A stretch of DNA of 37,266 nt. Source: Victivallales bacterium (lineage in GTDB: Bacteria > Verrucomicrobiota > Lentisphaeria > Oligosphaerales > Oligosphaeraceae). The stretch is from NCBI GenBank assembly GCA_017417585.1, contig JAFPYX010000017.1, forward strand, positions 1 through 37,266, written 5' to 3'. Shown piece after piece: positions 27,869 to 36,081 of the stretch. Every line of letters starts with the position of its first letter. The first letter of the stretch is position 1. Position numbers and translations under genes: made by a program. The notes beneath the pieces are model-generated. The model did not search any database. It was not told where the DNA came from and saw only the letters and a program-made list of their open reading frames with translations.

Positions 27869-28573
27869 ATGCCTCGTTTGAATGTCGCACCAACCAAAAG
27901 CGTCCAGCTGAATCTCCGGCGGGATCTGGACATGGCCACCGAGGGATATGGCCTTCTGGAGCAGAAGCGCGAAATTCTGGTGATGGAGCTCATGCGCCTG
28001 CTGAACCGCGTCTCCAAGGTGCAACAGGAGTACAGCCAGGCCCGTGATGTCGCCTACAGGACGCTGCGCCGGGCGATTGCCCAGAATGGTTATCTACACA
28101 TGCGGAATTTCGCCTCCGGCATCGAATATGACCACAAGGTCGAAGTGGAGACGACAGTGACCGCCGGTTTCCATACGCCACACCTGACGGTGTCGCACAG
28201 CGAGTTGCACTCGCAGTTCGGTTTCGCCGGGACGGATGCGCTGGTGGACCGGACGATGCAGCAGTTCCTCCAGTTGCTGGAGGTGATCGCACGCGTCGCG
28301 GAACTGGAGACGACGGTGATGCTTTTGGCGCGCGAACTGAAAAAGACGCAGCGGCGGGTGAATGCTCTGGAACATATTTTCATCCCCGATTATGAGGCCA
28401 CCCTTCATTATATCTCCGAAAGCCTGGAGTCGAAAGAGCTGGATGCCTTTTTCACCAGAAAGATGATCAAGAAAAAGCTGGAGGCCGCACAGCAGGCTCG
28501 GAATGAATCGCCGGCGGCGGAGGAACTATCCCGCACGGCAGTCACCTCGAACAAGGAGAACCAAGGACAATGA
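27869..28573 (+). CDS. atpD: V-type ATPase subunit D
   Basis: Central rotor shaft of 234 residues, almost entirely helical: MPRLNVAPTKSVQLNLRRDLDMA at the start is the family signature, and the C-terminal half closes with RRVNALEHIFIPDYEATLHYI, also typical. The tail after about 205 is charged and Gln/Glu-rich. The frame is open from 27800 but the residues before 27869 come from the repeat and stem-loop. Its last codons overlap the next gene by ATGA. Confidence 0.93.
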   Translation: MPRLNVAPTKSVQLNLRRDLDMATEGYGLLEQKREILVMELMRLLNRVSKVQQEYSQARDVAYRTLRRAIAQNGYLHMRNFASGIEYDHKVEVETTVTAGFHTPHLTVSHSELHSQFGFAGTDALVDRTMQQFLQLLEVIARVAELETTVMLLARELKKTQRRVNALEHIFIPDYEATLHYISESLESKELDAFFTRKMIKKKLEAAQQARNESPAAEELSRTAVTSNKENQGQ

Positions 28574-29079
28574 GCGAGAAGAGAAGCACGGGGCATGACA
28601 GAGCCTTCCTAAGACGGCTGATGCTGGTTGTGGATGGTTCGCAGCTTTCCGACGAGGCTGCGTATTTTGCATTCCGGCTGGCCAGTCGGCTGGAGTGCGA
28701 ACTCGAGGCGGTCTATTCCGTCGACACTGCGACGATGGACTACCTGCTCCAGATGCATATCTTCGTTAGCGAGGAACGGGATGATTTTGAACAGGCAATT
28801 GCGGAAAAGGGCAGAAACTACCTGGAGCGGGTGAAGCGACTTGCCGAGGCGAGCGGTGTGGATGTTGACACGAAAATCCTCCGGGGGAGATTCCACCAGA
28901 CCATCCTCGACTATGCGCGGATGACCCAGGCGGACGCCATCATCCTGGGCGGTTGGGGAGACAGCAGAGGGCATGCGAAGGATACTTTCTCCGTGGAACG
29001 GGAGCTGATCATGAAATTCGCCGAACGCCCCGTCTTTGTCATCAAGACGCGTCGTCCGACTGCGCCTGGCAGATATTGA
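28570..29079 (+). CDS. universal stress protein (UspA) family
   Basis: Usp-fold protein of 169 residues. It begins RRLMLVVDGSQLSDEAAYFAFRLA and ends with a nucleotide-binding type loop GGWGDSRGHAKDTFSVE, followed by PVFVIKTRR. The usual G-2x-G-9x-G-S/T pattern is nearly kept, but the third Gly is Phe, so ATP binding is uncertain. ATG 28570 overlaps the atpD stop by 4 bases (ATGA), which implies coupled translation and a role tied to the ATPase. It is the last gene before the operon end. Confidence 0.85.
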   Translation: MSEKRSTGHDRAFLRRLMLVVDGSQLSDEAAYFAFRLASRLECELEAVYSVDTATMDYLLQMHIFVSEERDDFEQAIAEKGRNYLERVKRLAEASGVDVDTKILRGRFHQTILDYARMTQADAIILGGWGDSRGHAKDTFSVERELIMKFAERPVFVIKTRRPTAPGRY

Positions 29080-29094
29080 CGGCGGAGGCATTTG

Positions 29095-29126
29095 AAGAGC
29101 CGTCAGCGTTCTTTGAAGCTCTTTTT
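29095..29126 (+). terminator. weak terminator after the V-ATPase operon
   Basis: AAGAGC (29095-29100) pairs with GCTCTT (29118-29123) and a run of T follows to 29126. The stem is only 6 bp and the loop 17 bases, so this is a modest candidate. It is the only one between uspA and the tRNA. Confidence 0.4.
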
Positions 29127-29148
29127 CCGGTTTTTCCGGCGGGCAGGC

Positions 29149-29176
29149 TTGACGAACCCGGAAAACGGGTTATCTT
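29149..29176 (+). promoter_or_regulatory. tRNA-Asn promoter
   Basis: TTGACG at 29149-29154 and TATCTT at 29171-29176 are spaced by 16 bases, 25 bases before the tRNA. This gives the tRNA its own promoter. Confidence 0.55.
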
Positions 29177-29200
29177 ATGCGTCATTCCTGTTTTACCAAC

Positions 29201-29275
29201 GCCGATGTAGCTCAGTGGTAGAGTAGGTGGCTGTTAACCACCCTGTCGCAGGTTCGAACCCTGCCATCGGCGCCA
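29201..29275 (+). tRNA. tRNA-Asn (anticodon GTT)
   Basis: A full cloverleaf is visible. The acceptor GCCGATG pairs with CATCGGC, the D arm is GCTC-loop-GAGT, the anticodon stem GGTGG/CCACC encloses CTGTTAA with GTT, and the T arm is GCAGG-TTCGAAC-CCTGC. The CCA end is encoded at 29273-29275 after a G discriminator. The length is 75 including CCA. It is a single-gene unit between an operon and a convergent gene. Confidence 0.97.
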
Positions 29276-29283
29276 TATATCTG

Positions 29284-29321
29284 AACTCCCGGATGCGGAA
29301 ACGCATCGCGGGAGTTTTTTT
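29284..29321 (+). terminator. strong intrinsic terminator after tRNA-Asn
   Basis: A 14-bp stem with one bulged G (29308), closed by a GAAA tetraloop at 29298-29301: AACTCCC pairs with GGGAGTT, and inner GATGCG with CGCATC. The 3' arm runs into a T tract to 29321. It separates the tRNA from the convergent gene that ends at 29367. Confidence 0.92.
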
Positions 29322-29366
29322 GTGCTACGGTGTATCGCGGAACTCGGTCTGGAGCGCGCCTGTCGT

Positions 29367-31304
29367 CTATTCGTTCTGCGGGGCGGCGCCACTTCTGCAC
29401 AGTTCCAGAAGATGGCTCTGCCATTCGCGAATGACTCTTTTCTCGCGTATTTCCACGCCCTCACGCGGGATGACGAGAGTCTCGCGGCTGGCATAATATC
29501 CTTGACTCCAAGCGAATATTGGACGAAGAATGCATCCGATGGCAAGCAGAAGCACTGCCAGGCAGCAGAGCATGTTGAGGGAATGCGAGGCGCGGAAGGC
29601 ATTGTTGTTCTGTCCCCCAATGGAATATGTCCATCTTTTCAACGTACGATGGACATATATGCCGTAGCACAACGGCCAGAGAGCACACAGATAGATTGCG
29701 GGAAGCAATTGATTGGCGACAAAACCCAACCCCGATCTCCCATTGCCTGCCATGATGAAATGCGAGATGCCGAGAAAGAGTAGGCTTGGAAGCAATATTC
29801 CTTTCAGCAATAGAGCGATATAGATACGCTTGGGCAGGATGAAGAGGAAGGGCCGCCGGCCAAGCAGACGCATGGCGAGGGCATGGAGTCCAAACACGGC
29901 GATTGCAATGAGAAGCACAAAACAGGCGAGGCCCAGGTAAGTTGTGGCAAACGTCGTTGTCTCAAGCCGCCGTTCAACCGACCATTCGGCGATGTTATCG
30001 CCTTCTGTGGGATATGGTGGTGTTCCCCATGTGAGTATGCCACCTTCAAGATGAAATTGTTGGAAGTCCTTGATGGTTCCCCTCATCTCCCTGCGAATCT
30101 CTCCGATTGCCGTCAATGCTGCGATTTCATCTGAGGCGCCGAGCCGTTTTGCGCATTCGAGATAATCTCCTGCCAATCGGATGCCGCCGATGAGATCCAC
30201 GAGATGCGTATTTTCCCCGCCAAGGTACTGCGTGAAATAGGTTCGCCAGGTTGCGAGAAGTTTAACGGCCCTTGCATTGTCCCCTTCATGGTGAAGTAGG
30301 TCGCAATAAAGAATAATACCCTTGGAGATACATTTGAAGGCGGGCCGGAATAGGAGACGCTCTCTGGATGCTGCGTCAATCCGATGCATCCCGCCAAGCA
30401 GGTCATTCTTTATCTTCAGCATCCCCTGAACGCTTTTCAGCAGCTCCGACGTGTATGTCCTGATTTGTCCCTTGGTCTGGGCCTGCAGATAGACGCCTAT
30501 CGCACTGTCCAGTTTTTCCCGGTCATGAATCGTTTCCACACGATCAAAGGAAATACTGGCCAGCGCAAGTTCTAAATTGCCACGCTTATTGATGTCGTCA
30601 ATTGCGCTTTTTTCGCCTGTTTGTGGTAGCAAAGCCTCCCGCATGAGCGAAAGGCATTTCAGATAATCGTAAAGGGGATTGGTCGGATCAATTCGACTGC
30701 CGTTCGCCAGGACTTCGGAGAGTTTTGCCTGGCAGACCACCGGCTGTCTGTCTGCGGCGATGGATAGTTCCTGGGCGAAGATTGCGCAGATCATGGGATC
30801 GTCGCTGTGTTTTTCATACAATGACGAAAGAATCTCAAGGCGGTTGCCTCTGCCATAGTGGTAATCGAACAGCAACTGCTCCTCCTCTGAGAGTTTTCTT
30901 GTCCTCAAGCCGACATCCCAGTTAAACCAGGTTTTTGTCCTGACCGAATTCATAAGTGCCGTGCTTGACATGATTCCCCTGATGTCGATGCAAAGCAAAA
31001 CGCCGAATACGAGAAGTGGCAGGAAGAGCCATCTTGCGGCACGCCGTATCCGCGCATGCAGAGAAAGCCTTTTGGCGTTGCTGTCTGCGAGCAGGTTGGA
31101 AAGTTCCTCGGGATTGCCGAAACGACGCATTGCATTCTGGAGAGCCTCTTTTTCCGGGACGCTTTTCTGCTCCTCTTCAAAGGCGTCCTCCAGATGGCTG
31201 AGCAGTTCGTTCTTTACTTGCTGGCAAAGTTCGACATCATCGGACAGGGATTTCGTACACAGCCCTGAAAATTCCCCCAATTGGTCGTGAAACTCCTTAT
31301 TCAT
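29367..31304 (-). CDS. membrane protein with N-terminal DUF1700/HAAS-like domain
   Basis: The function is unknown. Residues 1-80 form a helical domain (CQQVKNELLSHLEDAF, then ALQNAMRRFGNPEELSNLLAD) of the type often encoded beside PadR regulators and thought to sense or bind at the membrane. One membrane helix (about 92-108) follows, then a large 340-residue extracytoplasmic or cytoplasmic region with helical repeat character, then four helices near 455-478, 494-519, 529-551 and 577-598. Length is 645 residues. It starts 36 bases after the padR stop and is surely its partner. No enzyme motif is seen. Confidence 0.72.
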   Translation of the reverse strand: MNKEFHDQLGEFSGLCTKSLSDDVELCQQVKNELLSHLEDAFEEEQKSVPEKEALQNAMRRFGNPEELSNLLADSNAKRLSLHARIRRAARWLFLPLLVFGVLLCIDIRGIMSSTALMNSVRTKTWFNWDVGLRTRKLSEEEQLLFDYHYGRGNRLEILSSLYEKHSDDPMICAIFAQELSIAADRQPVVCQAKLSEVLANGSRIDPTNPLYDYLKCLSLMREALLPQTGEKSAIDDINKRGNLELALASISFDRVETIHDREKLDSAIGVYLQAQTKGQIRTYTSELLKSVQGMLKIKNDLLGGMHRIDAASRERLLFRPAFKCISKGIILYCDLLHHEGDNARAVKLLATWRTYFTQYLGGENTHLVDLIGGIRLAGDYLECAKRLGASDEIAALTAIGEIRREMRGTIKDFQQFHLEGGILTWGTPPYPTEGDNIAEWSVERRLETTTFATTYLGLACFVLLIAIAVFGLHALAMRLLGRRPFLFILPKRIYIALLLKGILLPSLLFLGISHFIMAGNGRSGLGFVANQLLPAIYLCALWPLCYGIYVHRTLKRWTYSIGGQNNNAFRASHSLNMLCCLAVLLLAIGCILRPIFAWSQGYYASRETLVIPREGVEIREKRVIREWQSHLLELCRSGAAPQNE

Positions 31305-31340
31305 AGTTATTTCTCCTTGCGCAACAGCAGGTTCTGCAAC

Positions 31341-31676
31341 TCACGCCTGAGGTGCCGGCTGAAGCAGCATTGACAGCACTGAGCAGAATTCGCATGTGGC
31401 GGCAGTCCGCGCAACCGCCGCATCGCGCCCCGCACCCGTGAGCGTGTAATAGCGCCGCATCTTGCCATTGCTTTCGCGTGTATAGGAGTTGACCAGACCG
31501 TCGCTCTCCAGTTTGTGAAGGCAGGGATACAGCGAGCCTTCACGCCACTCGAAATAGCCATTGCTCCGTTCGTTCACGGTCTTGATCATCTCATAGCCAT
31601 ACATGTCGTGCTCGGACAAAAGCTTCAGTATCACGACCTCAACCGACCCGCGCATCAATTCTTTGTTCTCCGCCAT
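31341..31676 (-). CDS. PadR family transcriptional regulator
   Basis: Winged-helix repressor of 111 residues. The family core is plain: LMRGSVEVVILKLLSEHDMYGYEMIKTV, then REGSLYPCLHKLESDGLV and a RRYYTLTGAGRDA wing. It probably represses itself and the membrane protein downstream. Two palindromes lie across its promoter. Neighbours and length fit the PadR/HAAS pairs found in many bacteria. Confidence 0.93.
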   Translation of the reverse strand: MAENKELMRGSVEVVILKLLSEHDMYGYEMIKTVNERSNGYFEWREGSLYPCLHKLESDGLVNSYTRESNGKMRRYYTLTGAGRDAAVARTAATCEFCSVLSMLLQPAPQA

Positions 31677-31712
31677 TTTCGACCTCCTTGTTTTTGTGAA
31701 TTGGTTCCCTTG

Positions 31713-31769
31713 TTACATAGGTTGTCTATGTAAATATTACTAATATACATCGAATATCTATGTATGCAA
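31713..31769 (-). promoter_or_regulatory. padR promoter overlapped by two palindromic operators
   Basis: On the minus strand TTGCAT (31769-31764), 16 bases, TATATT (31747-31742) form a promoter. One dyad, ATACAT at 31745-31750 and ATGTAT at 31760-31765, covers it. A second, TTACATAG at 31713-31720 and CTATGTAA at 31726-31733, lies over the start point. ATGT/ACAT half sites are typical of PadR boxes. For the plus direction TTGTCT (31722-31727), 16 bases, TATACA (31744-31749) gives a weaker candidate. Confidence 0.65.
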
Positions 31770-31911
31770 GGCCAGGAAGAGTTTTTTTGAGTCACGGACG
31801 CAAAAAAGCCGCCGGACATGGCCCGACGGCTTGTGTGCAACCGGTTGATGCTTCCGGAGCATCGTGCGCTGCAACACTGCCCTGCGTTCGGCAAGAGTTG
31901 CACTTTTTTTT
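31756..31911 (+). ncRNA. candidate small RNA between padR and topA
   Basis: The padR-topA gap has no gene on the plus strand, yet contains a plus-strand intrinsic terminator: TGCAAC (31870-31875) with GTTGCA (31897-31902), inner TGCC/GGCA, then eight T (31904-31911). Two further stem-loops lie before it: 31806-31832 (10-bp stem), and 31847-31863 (GATGCT, TCCGG loop, AGCATC). A possible plus promoter (TTGTCT...TATACA at 31722-31749) would start near 31756 and give about 155 bases. No homology or expression evidence is available here. Confidence 0.35.
31801..31832 (-). terminator. topA terminator
   Basis: On the minus strand AAGCCGTCGG (31832-31823) pairs over 10 bp (one G-U) with CCGGCGGCTT (31815-31806), followed by a T run. 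It is about 95 bases beyond the topA stop. Seen from plus, it is the first of three hairpins. Confidence 0.75.
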
Positions 31912-31926
31912 GTTTAGTAGGACGAA

Positions 31927-34575
31927 CTACTTCTCGTAGTGTGCCAGCAGCTTCTGGAGCGCCGCAATTTGCTTTTCCGAAAGTGCCCCTTTGCGCCGGA
32001 ATTGCTCCTGAAGGGAGTCCGTGAACGCTTTGTCGTCATAGACTCTGCGGCCACGCTTGGTGGCGGGGTGCCAGTCGGTGATGGCGGCCGCGCGCTGGAA
32101 AAGCTCTTCGCAAACCTTGGCTATGTCGGCGCTGTTGCCTGAAGGGGCCTCCGGCTGCTTGCCTTCATTGTCTGCCCCGACCTCCTCGTCCGTTGCGGCG
32201 GCTGCGGAAGCTCCTGCAGGTGGCAAGTTGAGTTCCTTGGCCAATTCGGCATAGCCGGGAATTTGGTCGGCATTGCGGCTTGCCATGTTGCCAATTGCGG
32301 CCATTTGCCTCGGGGTGAGCGCATGGTTGGTCTCTGCCTGGCGAAGGATGGAACGGAAGAAGCGGCCGGCGTCAAATGGCTTTCGCCGTCCGCTGGCAAC
32401 AGGCTTCTCCCAGGTGATGCCTTTCATTTCCTCAAGCAGCTTCGTGAAGGCAGGGGAAAGCTTCTGCCCCGTGGAAACACTCGCGCTTTGCTTTTGAGAC
32501 GCGAGGTTGTAGGCGTTGATCTGGTCACGAAGGAACTCTCCGAGCCCCAGCTGCTCCGCTGCCGCAAGCATGGCGGGATTGCGCGAGGCGTATTTGGCGA
32601 CCGTGCGGATGAGCGCCGCGCTCTGGCGGTCGGTCAGGGCGCGCTTGCTGGTGGCGGTTTGCTTGCGCAGATCCCGGACCAGCCTGCCGTCGTCACGCGT
32701 GGAGCGGGGGCCTTTTACCGGCGGGTCGAACTCGAAGTTCTCCGGGAACAGCGAAAGCAGTTGTTTGATGAGCTGGCTGTCCACTGAACCCACGCTGGGC
32801 ATGGCGCCTGCCTCGGACAACCAGGTCTGGTAGCCAGAATAGAAGCGGTGGAGCATGTCGATCCAGTTTTCCTGCCCCGCCTCGATCTGGTCCAGCTGGG
32901 TCTCCATCTGGGCGGTGAAGCCGACGTCAAACAGCTGGGGGAATTTGCTGACAAGGTAGTCGTTTGCCTGGAAGCCGGTCTCTGTGGGGACCAGCGAGCC
33001 GCGTTGCTTTTCGACATACCCGCGCAACTGAATGGTGTTGACGATATTCGCGTAGGTGGAGGGACGTCCCACGCCATTCGATTCCAGGGCCTTGACCAAG
33101 GATGCCTCGCTATAGCGTGCAGGCGGCTGCGTGAAGCATTGTTCCTGCTTGAGCTCAATGAGCGAGCAGGGCGTGTCTTCCGGCAGCTTGGGCAGTACGC
33201 CCGTGAGGTTGTCCAGCTCGTCTTCCTGCCCGATGTCCTTCATGTTGTAGATGGTCAGATATCCGGCAAAGAGGGTTTCGCGCGCGGCTGCGCGGAAAGT
33301 CGCCACGACGCCTGGCTGGGCTTGGCCTGGAAGCACGAAGGATGTCAGGTCCCCTCCCTGGGATTCGACCTCTATCGCGTGGTCGACCTGTTTGGCGGGA
33401 GCCATCTGGCTGGCGACGAATCGATTCCAGATGAGACGATAGAGCTTGAGCTGCTCAGGCGCCAGGGCGTGGGCGATGGAGTCGGGAGTGTAGGCGACAT
33501 TGGTCGGACGGATGGCCTCGTGGGCCTCCTGGGCGCTCTTGCTGGAACGGTAGCGGTTGGGCGTCGGGGGCACGAAGGCCTCGCCATACGTGTCGTGGAT
33601 GAACTGGCGCGCGTTGTTCTGGGCTTCCTGCGCGACATTCACCGAGTCCGTTCGCATGTAGGTGATCAGTCCGACGAAATTTCCGTCGCCCAGGTCAACG
33701 CCTTCAAACAGCTTCTGCGCAATCTCCATGGTGCGTTTCGGCGGGTAGTGCAGGAAGCTGCTGGCGGCCTGCTGGAGAGTGCTGGTGATAAAGGGCGGAT
33801 ACGGACGCTGGATGCGCGGCGTGCTGGTGATGCGCGCAACCCGGTGGTACACCCCCTGGCTCTGCAATGCGGAAGCCAGTGCGTTGGCGAGCTGTCCCGT
33901 GGATATTTCCGCCTTGGCGCCATTCAGGCGGGTCAAGTGCGTCTTCAGTTTGGTCGCCGGGGTGTTCTGGGGGCTGAAAATGGCATCGAGATTCCAGTAT
34001 TCGACCGGCTGGAAGGCCTGGATTTCACGCTCGCGTTCCACAATCAACCGCAAGGCGACGGACTGGACTCGGCCGGCGCTGGTGGCCTTCTTCACCGCAT
34101 GGCTGAGCAATGGACTGACCTGGTAGCCGAGCAGGCGGTCCAGAATGCGGCGGGCCTGCTGGGCATCCACCAGCGGCTGCTCGACCTGGCCGGGGTGCTG
34201 GAAGGCGTTCTGGATTGCATTCTTCGTGATTTCATGATAGGAGATTCGGTGGAAGGCCCCCTTGGTATAGTCGCGAAGGTAGTTTTGGAGATGCCAGGCA
34301 ATGGCCTCGCCTTCGCGGTCCGGGTCGGTGGCCAGGTAGATTTCATCCGCCTTCTTGGCCTCGGCGCGCAATTCGCGGATGACGTGCTGCCCCTGGGGGG
34401 TCAACACATAGTTCGGCTTGAAATCATGGGCGAGGTCCACGCCGAGGTCTTTGCCGTTCGGCAGGTCGCAGATATGGCCAATGGAGGCTTTCACGGTGAT
34501 CCCAGACCCCAGCAGCTTGCTGATGGTCTTGGATTTCGTGATGGACTCGACAATCATCAATGGGTGCTTTGCCAT
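31927..34575 (-). CDS. topA: DNA topoisomerase I with novel C-terminal repeats
   Basis: Type IA topoisomerase that relaxes negative supercoils. The Toprim domain has Glu10 (MIVESITKSK) and DPDREGE at 84-90. The catalytic tyrosine is Tyr306 in GLITYMRTDS. Length is 882 residues. The usual C-terminal zinc ribbons (four-cysteine motifs) are absent. Instead, about 625-882 holds three copies of a roughly 42-residue unit ending ALTDRQSAALIR (near 645), ALTPRQMAAIGN (near 751) and ALSEKQIAALQK (near 863). The frame is open upstream to 34689; ATG 34575 gives the family start MAKHPLMIVES. The nearest upstream gene is dprA on the same strand. Confidence 0.95.
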   Translation of the reverse strand: MAKHPLMIVESITKSKTISKLLGSGITVKASIGHICDLPNGKDLGVDLAHDFKPNYVLTPQGQHVIRELRAEAKKADEIYLATDPDREGEAIAWHLQNYLRDYTKGAFHRISYHEITKNAIQNAFQHPGQVEQPLVDAQQARRILDRLLGYQVSPLLSHAVKKATSAGRVQSVALRLIVEREREIQAFQPVEYWNLDAIFSPQNTPATKLKTHLTRLNGAKAEISTGQLANALASALQSQGVYHRVARITSTPRIQRPYPPFITSTLQQAASSFLHYPPKRTMEIAQKLFEGVDLGDGNFVGLITYMRTDSVNVAQEAQNNARQFIHDTYGEAFVPPTPNRYRSSKSAQEAHEAIRPTNVAYTPDSIAHALAPEQLKLYRLIWNRFVASQMAPAKQVDHAIEVESQGGDLTSFVLPGQAQPGVVATFRAAARETLFAGYLTIYNMKDIGQEDELDNLTGVLPKLPEDTPCSLIELKQEQCFTQPPARYSEASLVKALESNGVGRPSTYANIVNTIQLRGYVEKQRGSLVPTETGFQANDYLVSKFPQLFDVGFTAQMETQLDQIEAGQENWIDMLHRFYSGYQTWLSEAGAMPSVGSVDSQLIKQLLSLFPENFEFDPPVKGPRSTRDDGRLVRDLRKQTATSKRALTDRQSAALIRTVAKYASRNPAMLAAAEQLGLGEFLRDQINAYNLASQKQSASVSTGQKLSPAFTKLLEEMKGITWEKPVASGRRKPFDAGRFFRSILRQAETNHALTPRQMAAIGNMASRNADQIPGYAELAKELNLPPAGASAAAATDEEVGADNEGKQPEAPSGNSADIAKVCEELFQRAAAITDWHPATKRGRRVYDDKAFTDSLQEQFRRKGALSEKQIAALQKLLAHYEK

Positions 34576-34672
34576 GGCAGTGGTTGAATAAATAATGGAA
34601 GAATGGTTGGCGCACAAAAACGCCATACGCCTTGTGCGCGGGGAAAGGGAAATGCAATGGGGAGGAACCTCC

Positions 34673-34697
34673 CACGTGCATGTGTGCATGTGTATGT
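34673..34697. other. 25-base alternating pyrimidine-purine tract
   Basis: Every base from 34673 to 34697 alternates pyrimidine and purine, mostly CA/TG and CG steps. Such tracts can adopt Z-DNA under negative supercoiling. It lies in the topA upstream region, overlapping the likely -10 box and first transcribed bases. Confidence 0.7.
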
Positions 34698-34723
34698 TTA
34701 AAATATAACGAGAATTTTGTCAA
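34695..34723 (-). promoter_or_regulatory. topA promoter
   Basis: On the minus strand TTGACA (34723-34718), a perfect -35, is followed after 17 bases by TAAACA (34700-34695). The predicted start is near 34688, 110 bases before topA. A GGGAGG/CCTCCC dyad (34661-34674) lies in the leader. Confidence 0.6.
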
Positions 34724-34738
34724 CGGGCAAATGACGGG

Positions 34739-35911
34739 TTATCCTTGCGGTATTGCATGGCGTTCCTGGACCCGGCGGACGCGCTTGCCGGGCAGCTGGT
34801 GGATGAGCTGCTTGATCTCCAGCGAGAGCAGGGCACCGAGGATGGCGGAGACGGGCATCTGGAGTTCGGCGACCAGGTCGTCAATCCCGATCTCCGCGGT
34901 ACCGATGGCTTCCCAAAGACGGTATTCCAGAAGGGGCAGGGGAATCGGCGTGTTGCGCTGCATGGACTCGTGTTCTGACTCCTCGCGGCGTCGCCTCGTG
35001 TCAGCCAGAGATGGGAGCATGGAAAATTCTTCCAGAACATCTTGAAATGACTCCACCAGCCTGGCGCCGTCTTTCAACAGCGCATGGCAGCCCTGCATAT
35101 GCGGCGAGTCTACCCTGCCTGGCACCGCAAAAACTGTCCGACCTTGTTCGCTGGCCAGGGCGGCGGTGATCAGGCTCCCGGATTTCAGGCTGGCCTGGAT
35201 GACCAGAGTCCCTCGCGACAGTCCCGAGATGATACGATTCCGCTGGGGGAAATTCTGCCGGTCAGGTGAGGTCCCCAGCGGAAACTCCGAGATGACTGCG
35301 CCATGATGCTGGACGATGGAACGGCATAGCTCGACATTTTCCGGAGGGTACAACCGGTCCAGACCGCTTCCCAGCACGGCGATGGTACGGCCGCCGGCCG
35401 CAACCACGCTTCGATGGCATACGGTGTCGATCCCGCGGGCCAATCCTGAGACGACAATCCAGCCTTGTTGCGCCGCGCTGGACGCCAGGCTTTGGGCGAT
35501 GCTCTCTCCGTATGCGGTGGTAAAGCGTGATCCGACCATTGCCAATGTTTGCGAACTGTTTTGCAGCGCAGACAGGTCGCCGCGCACGTAAAGGCAGATT
35601 GGAGGATCATGGATTTCCTTCAGTATGGCGGGGTAAGGCGAGTCTTCCCAGGTGACCAAATAGACGCCGCTTTGCTCTGCACGACGAATCTCCTGGACAA
35701 GGGAACAGTGGCGCTCCCAATCGTGGAGGATCTGTGCCCCACGCTGACCTAGGCGGGGGATGGACTGCAGCTTCTCCACAGGTGCGCCCAGCGCATGCCT
35801 TGGGTCGGGGAAATGCTCCAGCAGAATGCGCAAACGTGCCGGACCGATTTCCGGCAGAAGGTTCATAGCGATGTAGGCTTCACGACGTTCCATTGGCGTT
35901 ACATTAGCCAT
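34739..35911 (-). CDS. dprA: DNA processing protein DprA
   Basis: Binds incoming single-stranded DNA in natural transformation and loads RecA. An N-terminal helical/HhH part (10-75) precedes a Rossmann-like domain with MVGSRFTTAYGE, VVSGLARGIDTVCHR, and FPQRNRIISGLSRG. The C-terminal winged helix (about 325-385) follows: IGIDDLVAELQMPVSAILGALLSLE. Length is 390 residues from ATG 35911 (MANVTP); ATG 35893 is an alternative. The frame is open to 36025 but that part runs into the htpX promoter. It is divergent from htpX. No other competence gene is in the window. Confidence 0.92.
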   Translation of the reverse strand: MANVTPMERREAYIAMNLLPEIGPARLRILLEHFPDPRHALGAPVEKLQSIPRLGQRGAQILHDWERHCSLVQEIRRAEQSGVYLVTWEDSPYPAILKEIHDPPICLYVRGDLSALQNSSQTLAMVGSRFTTAYGESIAQSLASSAAQQGWIVVSGLARGIDTVCHRSVVAAGGRTIAVLGSGLDRLYPPENVELCRSIVQHHGAVISEFPLGTSPDRQNFPQRNRIISGLSRGTLVIQASLKSGSLITAALASEQGRTVFAVPGRVDSPHMQGCHALLKDGARLVESFQDVLEEFSMLPSLADTRRRREESEHESMQRNTPIPLPLLEYRLWEAIGTAEIGIDDLVAELQMPVSAILGALLSLEIKQLIHQLPGKRVRRVQERHAIPQG

Positions 35912-36018
35912 CCATGACAGTCTTGCAACCGCTGGATCATATAGTCGCATCAATCTCAAAAAGCACAGGAATTTCAGGTATTTGCGGGATTGGCGGCGAA
36001 GTGTCCAATACAAAGCGC

Positions 36019-36047
36019 CCGACAAGTCACGGTTTCCGGTCTATATT
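36019..36047 (+). promoter_or_regulatory. htpX promoter
   Basis: CCGACA at 36019-36024 and TATATT at 36042-36047 are spaced by 17 bases. The predicted start near 36054 favours ATG 36082 over ATG 36055. Confidence 0.5.
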
Positions 36048-36081
36048 ATCCGGCATGGAAAATCCGAACGGTGCAATTTTC

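Noticed and set aside
29101..29160. Repeated TTTTTCCGG and CCGG pieces before the tRNA as a CRISPR or IS end
   Set aside because: Only two imperfect copies without spacers or target duplication.
31818..32024. 68-residue plus ORF in the padR-topA gap
   Set aside because: It crosses the plus-strand terminator and the topA 3' end; no ribosome site. A non-coding RNA fits better.
32848..34587. 579-residue plus-strand ORF
   Set aside because: Antisense to topA with no recognisable domain.
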